NCBI RefSeq assembly: GCF_006352025.1
Contig: NZ_CP040936.1
Coordinates: forward strand, 1,178,001-1,242,000
Length of the DNA stretch: 64,000 nt
From: Hymenobacter sp. DG01
GTDB taxonomy: Bacteria > Bacteroidota > Bacteroidia > Cytophagales > Hymenobacteraceae
Direction of reading: 5' to 3'
Of the stretch, positions 58,212 through 64,000 are shown piece by piece; within the stretch, counting starts at the first letter, position 1, and the number at the start of each line of letters is the position of its first letter. A program made the position numbers and the translations under genes. A model generated the notes under the pieces. The model was not told the origin of the DNA, made no database searches, and was given only the letters and a program-made list of their open reading frames with translations.

Positions 58212-60800
58212 ATGGCGGAAGGCGAAAAGATCATTCCGATAAACATTGAAGATGAGATGCGTGGGGCCTACATCGACTACTCGATGTCGGTTATCATCTC
58301 CCGGGCCCTGCCCGACGTGCGCGACGGCCTTAAGCCTGTGCACCGGCGCGTGCTCTACGGCATGTCGGAGCTGGGCGTATCCTACAACAAATCCTATAAG
58401 AAGAGCGCCCGTATTGTGGGGGAGGTACTCGGTAAGTACCACCCCCACGGCGACTCCTCGGTTTATGATACGATGGTGCGCATGGCCCAGGACTGGAGCC
58501 TGCGCTACCCCCTCGTGGATGGCCAGGGTAACTTCGGTAGCATCGACGGCGACTCGCCGGCGGCGATGCGCTATACCGAGGCCCGCCTTAAGCGCCTCTC
58601 CGACGAGATGCTCGGGGACCTGGACAAGGACACGGTGGATTTCCAGCCCAACTTCGACGACTCCCTGGAGGAGCCATCGGTGATGCCGGCCAAGTTCCCG
58701 AATCTGCTGGTAAACGGCACCACCGGTATTGCCGTGGGTATGGCCACCAACATGGCCCCGCACAATCTCACGGAGGTAGTGGACGGCATTGTGGCCTACC
58801 TGGCCAACCCCGAGATTACCGTGGCCGAGCTGATGGAGCACGTAACTGCGCCCGACTTCCCGACCGGTGGTATTATCTATGGCTACGAGGGCGTCAAGCA
58901 GGCCTTCGAAACCGGCCGTGGCCGGGTGGTGATGCGCGCTAAGGCTCATTTCGAAACCCTGCCCTCAGGCAAGGAGCAGATCATCGTTACCGAAATTCCC
59001 TATATGGTGAATAAGGCCGGCATGATCGAGAAAACGGCGGCCCTGATCAACGAGAAGAAAATTGAGGGCATTGCCGATCTGCGCGACGAGTCGGACCGCG
59101 ACGGTATGCGCATCGTGTATGATCTGAAGCGCGATGCCATGCCTACGGTGGTACTGAACAATCTGTTCAAGTACACCCAGCTGCAGTCCTCGTTCGGAGT
59201 CAACAACGTGGCGCTGGTGAAGGGCCGCCCAATGACGCTGAACCTGAAGGATCTGATCCAGCACTTTGTGGAGCACCGCGCCGATGTAGTCGTGCGCCGG
59301 ACCCGCTACGAGCTGGCCGAAGCCCAGAAGCGCGCCCACATCCTGGAGGGTCTGCTCATCGCCCTCGACCACCTCGATGAGGTAATTGCCCTGATCCGGG
59401 CTTCCCGCGACGGGGATGCGGCCCGTCTGCAGCTGATTGAGCGTTTCTCGCTGAGTGAAGTGCAGGCCCGCGCCATTCTGGACATGCGTCTGCAGCGCCT
59501 CACCGGCCTGGAGCGCGACAAGCTGGTAGCCGAGTACAACGAGCTGATGGCGCAGATCGACCACCTGAAGGCCGTGCTGGCCTCGGAAGACCTGCAGCGC
59601 GACATCATTCGTCAGGAGCTCATCGACATCAAGGACCGCTACGGCGACGCCCGCCGCACCAGCATCGAGTACGCCGGCGGCGACTTCTCAATGGAGGACA
59701 TGATTGCCGACGAGAGCATGGTGATTACCATCTCCCGCGAGGGCTACATTAAGCGTACCCCGCTGGATGAGTACCGGGCACAGGGTCGGGGAGGGGTAGG
59801 CGCCCGCGGGGCGGCTTCCAAGCAGGATGACTTCACAGAGCATCTGTTTGTGGCCACCACCCACGAGTACCTGCTGTTCTTCACGGAGCTGGGCCGGGTG
59901 TTCTGGCTGAAAGTGTACGAAGTGCCGGAAGGAGGGAAGAACACCAAAGGTCGTCCTATCCAGAACCTGATTGAGATTCCGCGGGAAGACTCCGTCCGCT
60001 CCGTGTTGAACGTGCGCGGTCTGCGCGACCCGGACTACCTCGACAATACCTTCCTCATGTTCTGCACCGAGCAGGGCACCGTGAAGAAAACCCCGCTGGA
60101 AGCTTACTCGCGGCCCCGGGCTGCCGGCATCAATGCCATCACCATCAACGAAGGCGACCGACTGCTGGACGTGCAGCTGCTCAACGGCAACTCGGAGGTA
60201 GTGCTGGCTCTGCGCTCAGGCCGGGCCGTCCGTTTCCCCGAAGAGAAAGTGCGCTCCATGGGCCGCACGGCCGCCGGGGTGCGTGGCATTACGCTGGCCG
60301 AAGACATGGCTGACGACCGGGTAGTGGGTATGGTGTGCATTGATAAAGACAGCCAGGATGAGTTGCTGGTAGTATCGGAAAACGGCTACGGTAAGCGCAG
60401 TCCGCTGGAAGAATACCGCATCACCAACCGTGGCGGTAAAGGCGTGCGGGCCATGAAGCTGACCGACAAAACCGGCCAGCTGGTGGCCATCAAGACTGTC
60501 AGCGACTCCGACGACCTGATGATTATCAACAAGTCCGGTATTACCATCCGTCTGCGCATGAGCGAGTTGCGCAGCATTGGCCGGGCCACCCAGGGGGTGC
60601 GGCTGCTGAAAATTAGCCAAGGCGACGAAATTTCGTCGGTGGCCAAAGTAGCGGCCGAAGAAAAAGATGCCGAGGCGGAGGAAGCCGGCCTCGACGGGCT
60701 GTTCCCGGCGGTTAGTCCGGACGGGGAGGAGCCAGTCGGCGCCGCGCCGGACGCCGACCTGGAAGACCTGACGGGTCCGGATTCCATCAGCGCTAATTAA
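58212..60800 (+). CDS. gyrA: DNA gyrase subunit A
   Basis: 862 residues. The breakage-reunion domain carries [20 protein letters not shown] (quinolone-determining region; Ser82 and Asp86 equivalent to the susceptible Ser83/Asp87 of E. coli) and catalytic Tyr121 in [14 protein letters not shown]. The C-terminal six-bladed beta-pinwheel contains the GyrA box QGRGGVG, which distinguishes gyrase from topoisomerase IV ParC. The tail is acidic. Gyrase introduces negative supercoils with GyrB, not in this window. A terminator-like hairpin follows at 60807. Confidence 0.97.
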   Translation: MAEGEKIIPINIEDEMRGAYIDYSMSVIISRALPDVRDGLKPVHRRVLYGMSELGVSYNKSYKKSARIVGEVLGKYHPHGDSSVYDTMVRMAQDWSLRYPLVDGQGNFGSIDGDSPAAMRYTEARLKRLSDEMLGDLDKDTVDFQPNFDDSLEEPSVMPAKFPNLLVNGTTGIAVGMATNMAPHNLTEVVDGIVAYLANPEITVAELMEHVTAPDFPTGGIIYGYEGVKQAFETGRGRVVMRAKAHFETLPSGKEQIIVTEIPYMVNKAGMIEKTAALINEKKIEGIADLRDESDRDGMRIVYDLKRDAMPTVVLNNLFKYTQLQSSFGVNNVALVKGRPMTLNLKDLIQHFVEHRADVVVRRTRYELAEAQKRAHILEGLLIALDHLDEVIALIRASRDGDAARLQLIERFSLSEVQARAILDMRLQRLTGLERDKLVAEYNELMAQIDHLKAVLASEDLQRDIIRQELIDIKDRYGDARRTSIEYAGGDFSMEDMIADESMVITISREGYIKRTPLDEYRAQGRGGVGARGAASKQDDFTEHLFVATTHEYLLFFTELGRVFWLKVYEVPEGGKNTKGRPIQNLIEIPREDSVRSVLNVRGLRDPDYLDNTFLMFCTEQGTVKKTPLEAYSRPRAAGINAITINEGDRLLDVQLLNGNSEVVLALRSGRAVRFPEEKVRSMGRTAAGVRGITLAEDMADDRVVGMVCIDKDSQDELLVVSENGYGKRSPLEEYRITNRGGKGVRAMKLTDKTGQLVAIKTVSDSDDLMIINKSGITIRLRMSELRSIGRATQGVRLLKISQGDEISSVAKVAAEEKDAEAEEAGLDGLFPAVSPDGEEPVGAAPDADLEDLTGPDSISAN

Positions 60801-60806
60801 CTTGCG

Positions 60807-60838
60807 ACGGCAGAACTCATCGGTGAGTTCTGCCGTTT
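60807..60838 (+). terminator. Hairpin after gyrA
   Basis: ACGGCAGAACTCA / TGAGTTCTGCCGT perfect stem, followed by TTGC; starts 6 nt after the stop. Confidence 0.8.
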
Positions 60839-60887
60839 GCGTTGCAATTCCTTTCACTAACCCTGCTCATTCTTCAGTAAGACTCCC

Positions 60888-62027
60888 ATGAAGAAGACTA
60901 TTTTGACCCTCGTGGCCGCCGCCGCTTTCTACACGGCTTCGGCGCAGAACTCGGCCGTTACCAATGCCATTCTGTTTCAGAAGCAAGGCACGCTGGACAA
61001 GGCCCGCACCGAAATCGACAAGGCTATTACCAACGAGAAAACCCAGGGCAAAGCCAAAACCTGGTACACTCGGGGTGAGATTTACGAAGGCATTGTAGCC
61101 AGCCCGATTTATGGTAAATCGTTGCCGGCCAGCGAAGGCACCAAAACGGCCTTTGAGTCGTATTCGAAAGCTGTGAGCCTGGAAGGCAAAGACAGCGAGT
61201 ACGGCAAGATGGCCTCGCAGAAGCTCGATGGCCTTTATGGCCTGGCCCTTAACTCGGGGGTAGAAAGCTACAACGGCAAAGACTACGCAAAAGCCATCGA
61301 AGCATACCGCATGGCCCAGCAGATCCGACCCCAGGACTCGACGGCGTATCTCTACGCTGCCTATGCTTCGGAAGCCAACCAGGATTTCACGGGCGCAAAG
61401 GAAATGTACAGCAAACTGCAGGGCATTGGCTATAAGTCGCCGCAGATGTATGGCCGACTGCTGCAGATTGCCCGTCAGGAGAAGGACGACGCGGCAGCGC
61501 GTAAAGTGCTGCAGGACGCGCTGGCAGCGTATCCTGCCAACAAAGGCTTTATGCTCGAAGACCTGAACATGGAGCTGAGCGCCGGTCGCGGCAAAGAAGC
61601 CATCAGCAAGATTGAGCGCGCCATTGCTGCCGACCCGACCAACTCCAACCTGTACGCAGTGCTGGGTTCCGTTTATGACCAGGACAAGCAGCCTGCCAAA
61701 GCTCTGGAGGCCTACAAGAAGGCTGTGGAAGTGGACCCGAATAACTTCGATGCCAACTTCAACCTAGGGGTGTACAACTACAACAAGGCCGCCGACTTGT
61801 ACACACGGGCCAGCAAAATGAGTCTGGCTGAGTACCAGAAGTCGGGCAAGAAGTATGAGGCTGATGGGAAGAAGTTCTTCCAGGAGTCGATTCCGTACTT
61901 CGAGAAGGCGCTGCAGGCTCAGCCCGATGATCGTTCTACCATCTCGTCGTTGCAGAAAGCTTACCTGCGGGTTGGCCGTACCGCCGACTCAGAGCGAATG
62001 TCTGCCAAGCTGGAAGCAAAGAAATAA
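60888..62027 (+). CDS. Secreted TPR-repeat protein
   Basis: 379 residues. A signal peptide (MKKTILTLVAAAAFYTASAQ, cleaved after AQ) precedes at least five TPR-like units, e.g. YAKAIEAYRMAQQIRPQDST, NLYAVLGSVYDQDKQPAKAL, EAYKKAVEVDPNNFDANFNL, and ESIPYFEKALQAQPDDRSTI. A first unit fused to the start (FQKQGTLDKARTEIDKAI) matches the Bacteroidota family of periplasmic TPR proteins. It likely acts as a protein-protein scaffold in the periplasm. Confidence 0.94.
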   Translation: MKKTILTLVAAAAFYTASAQNSAVTNAILFQKQGTLDKARTEIDKAITNEKTQGKAKTWYTRGEIYEGIVASPIYGKSLPASEGTKTAFESYSKAVSLEGKDSEYGKMASQKLDGLYGLALNSGVESYNGKDYAKAIEAYRMAQQIRPQDSTAYLYAAYASEANQDFTGAKEMYSKLQGIGYKSPQMYGRLLQIARQEKDDAAARKVLQDALAAYPANKGFMLEDLNMELSAGRGKEAISKIERAIAADPTNSNLYAVLGSVYDQDKQPAKALEAYKKAVEVDPNNFDANFNLGVYNYNKAADLYTRASKMSLAEYQKSGKKYEADGKKFFQESIPYFEKALQAQPDDRSTISSLQKAYLRVGRTADSERMSAKLEAKK

Positions 62028-62062
62028 AAGGAACTCCTCGGCTTAAGCAGGGGAGTTGATTT

Positions 62063-62102
62063 ACAGCCCGAGGTGCACGATCAAGCGCTTCGGGCTGTTT
62101 GT
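62063..62102 (+). terminator. Terminator after the TPR gene
   Basis: ACAGCCCGAG... / ...CTTCGGGCTGT stem with a 16-nt loop and a TTTG end. Confidence 0.8.
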
Positions 62103-63375
62103 TAGAAACTCTAATTAACATAATATAAATTATAAGACAAAAGAATATGGCCTTCGATCAGCGAATAATCATCTATATCAGCCCTTGTGGTCAGACAGGA
62201 TATTCTGCAGTTAGGCAACCAGCGCAATCGGCAACGCGTGTGGGACCGTGCGGCAGTTGATACCTATTAAGAAGGAGAAGTTGTGACGCGGAAACTGCGT
62301 GATGCTTTAAGTGTCTAATCCATTTCCATTGTCATACTTGTCATATGTGGCAGACAAGGCCGCGCTGCATTCGCAGATTGTGCACTCTATATGGTTATGC
62401 CTCGGTCCCAACAACGACTCAGCAACTGAGCGCACGAAAGCGTCCCTAGATCTTCGAGCTGCCTTTGCGGCTGGCTGAAGCTAGTGACACGCGATTGAGG
62501 GCTAAATTTACTAGGACAGCGTGTCGGATACTTACGCGTTGCGGCAAGAAGCTAGTGGAACGTCGGCAATGATGTTAGCCGGTATTAGTTTCCAGACGTT
62601 GCGTCTAGTGGGGACGGCAAGGTGCTGCGTGTGGATCAAGCAGCAGTGGGCAAGATCATCTGCTGCTTTAAACAGTATTGTTGAGCGGCTACTCGTGAGG
62701 CTAAATCGACAACCAGGTTCAGTTTATACACCTGGTAACTATTAGGCTATTGCTCGGCCGGGTGCAGTACTGCAATGGGCGTCAAATCTTAACTAATCTA
62801 CGGGACGGATATCACAAAGCACATGGTCTTTGGGTTTGTATGCCATCTTTTAATGGCCAATCCCAGAGCTGTGATAAGGAGAATTATGTACTGACTGAGG
62901 TAGCCACTGTTCGAAGGAAAGTAAAGGTTCAGTCTGGCCTCTCCCCTATCCAACCTCGGGTTCTAGTCTTTACTTAAGCTGAAATCAGCATAGTATGAAT
63001 TGGAAAGCTTGGTTACATGATTTGATGCTCTATAAGACATTCTAAGCATCGGGCATGTCGGATGTGGCTTCAGTAGCTGAAGTTTTGGTAGAGCAGATAT
63101 ATACTTGTGAGAAAGGCGTTTTATGTCCCCTACCCGCCCGGGCCCCCCTCCTCCATTGGGTGGTAATAAAAAAAGGAGTTAATAAAATACGATATGCAAA
63201 GGAGAGAGTATGTAGTAGATAATACAAGTATATAAAAGCACAAAAAGTATAATAAGGTAATACTTTTATATATTATTTTGTGCTTTTTATGCCTTTTATA
63301 CACTTGCTCTGACAACATTGTCTTCTTATACCTCGTATATTTACTACCTCACATTCCTTCTTACAACTCTCTCTT
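62103..63375. other. Long region with no intact gene, probably decayed or acquired DNA
   Basis: About 1.27 kb in which base composition drops well below the surroundings. Short frames (62521-62745 and 62750-62977 plus; 63042-63318 minus) have no recognisable domains. A stretch near 62205-62270 reads like coding sequence cut by a stop. The last part (63175-63375) is strongly AT-rich with inverted repeats. It probably is the edge of a genomic island, with degenerate remains. Confidence 0.5.
63235..63289. repeat. AT-rich inverted repeat before the edge gene
   Basis: AAAAGCACAAAA (63235-63246) and TTTTGTGCTTTT (63278-63289) are perfect complements. Weaker complementary segments continue outward on both sides (ACAAGTATATAAAAG facing CTTTTATACACTTG). 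The structure lies about 90 nt before the gene at 63376 and may be its regulatory or boundary element. Confidence 0.6.
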
Positions 63376-64000
63376 ATGCCTAAGACTATTGATTATCCCC
63401 GCACTAGCTATACAGGTGCTTGGGAAGTGGCTGAAGTGGTAGATGATACTGGGGGCAAGTGCGCTATTGAAACGGCAGCGCGTAAGCTCAATCGTAAAGT
63501 CAGCGGCTCCTTCAAGGCTATCATTGGCTCTGCTGTAAAGTTCGGTTTGCTTACTAGCAAGCGGGAACTGCTAACGACTACCAACCTGTTCCGACGCATC
63601 AAGCACGCCTACGATAAGCATGAGGAGAAAATTTATCACCGTGAAGCTTTCCTTCACCCCCCACTCTTTACCCAGATATGCCGCAAGTTCAGGAACCGGG
63701 AACTGCCTGTGCACATGTTCGACGTGATGCTTATTCGGGAGTTTGGGGTTGAAGAGATAAACGCACAAGGTGTAGCAAAGGCTTTTGTGGACGGAGCACG
63801 AATGGCAGGCATCCTGGATGAGCGAAACGTGATTATTGACATTGATCAGTTAGCAGCTCAACAAACGCCCCGGCGCGAACTGGCCAGCTCTGAAATGCCC
63901 CTGAATATGTTCCGGGCTGGATCAGCTGCTGCTACGGAATCTCAGCCACCACGAGCTGCTTCTAGTGCTCCTGCAGAGCCACAACAGACGCTCCCCCCTT
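63376..64000 (+). CDS. Protein of unknown family, winged-helix-like N-terminus (3' end beyond the window)
   Basis: Open from ATG 63376 to the window edge (208 codons visible). The start is YTGAWEVAEVVDDTGGKCAI, followed by ETAARKLNRKVSGSFKAIIG and SAVKFGLLTSKRE, which looks like a winged-helix domain. A second helical part (YDKHEEKIYHREAFLHPPLF, FVDGARMAGILDERN) and a Ser/Pro/Ala-rich linker (from about 175) follow. The pattern resembles replication- or defence-associated wHTH proteins in mobile islands. Codon use is less GC-rich than in the core. Function not assigned. Confidence 0.65.
   Translation, partial: MPKTIDYPRTSYTGAWEVAEVVDDTGGKCAIETAARKLNRKVSGSFKAIIGSAVKFGLLTSKRELLTTTNLFRRIKHAYDKHEEKIYHREAFLHPPLFTQICRKFRNRELPVHMFDVMLIREFGVEEINAQGVAKAFVDGARMAGILDERNVIIDIDQLAAQQTPRRELASSEMPLNMFRAGSAAATESQPPRAASSAPAEPQQTLPP

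Noticed and set aside
62521..62977. Two adjacent plus-strand frames (74 and 75 codons) in the low-GC region
   Set aside because: No domain, atypical composition and no promoter or terminator; treated as degenerate sequence.

Overview
The window is about 64 kb of GC-rich chromosome from a member of the Bacteroidota, most likely a Hymenobacter-like Cytophagales. Supports for this are the Bacteroidota -7 promoter element (TAnnTTTG and close variants) in front of many genes, the lack of Shine-Dalgarno sequences, many lipoproteins with short signal peptides, a TamL-type lipoprotein BamA homologue, DUF4369/TlpA and DUF349 proteins, and a fused alpha/beta 2-oxoacid dehydrogenase E1. The genus is inferred from gene content and style; no 16S rRNA gene is present. 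Most of the window is core chromosome. The one RNA gene recognised with confidence is a tRNA-Thr(TGU); a cobalamin riboswitch is also present.

Layout. 0-8.8 kb: end of an unidentified gene, gatB, two related TlpA-like thioredoxin lipoproteins, a Pro/Ala-rich protein, a hotdog thioesterase, pcm, a polyprenyl glycosylphosphotransferase, riboflavin synthase and a small basic protein. 8.9-17.4 kb: hemF with a translationally coupled PAP2 phosphatase, a GNAT protein, fused E1, a 74-bp perfect palindrome, TamL and a SpoU-type RNA methyltransferase. 17.6-22.9 kb: ECF sigma factor, putative anti-sigma factor and beta-barrel protein, then a CoA-binding protein and a large FAD oxidoreductase. 23-28.4 kb: thioesterase preceded by a cobalamin riboswitch, MHS-type MFS carrier, tryptophan dioxygenase and serine dehydratase beta subunit. 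28.5-38.3 kb: TolC plus periplasmic adaptor, gpsA, DUF4259, an EamA-like protein, a Fur-family regulator, a TPR histidine kinase and a secreted nuclease.

38.3-44.2 kb is a looser, accessory-looking stretch of short genes: a beta-flower-like protein, small lipoproteins, a Kazal-domain lipoprotein, a 5'-truncated VOC gene, a membrane-anchored winged-helix protein, an orphan barstar with an ASCH-like partner, and a SHOCT protein. 44.2-55.6 kb: tRNA-Thr, DUF349 protein, AlgH, PdxH, DUF1015, Maf, then a light-sensing operon (heme oxygenase, bacteriophytochrome kinase, response regulator, response regulator-kinase hybrid). 55.7-62 kb: fasciclin protein, a likely unlisted 43-codon gene, HD phosphohydrolase, gyrA and a TPR protein. 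From about 62.1 kb to the right edge the base composition falls and no intact gene is seen for about 1.3 kb, before an incomplete gene of unknown family at the edge. This looks like the border of an acquired island.

Themes worth following: G-poor TCACCT/TCATT repeat tracts that form intergenic inverted repeats and often abut start codons; -7 elements lying 4-7 nt before start codons, which predicts leaderless mRNAs; the riboswitch-thioesterase pairing; the phytochrome operon; the 43-codon gene; and the right-edge island.
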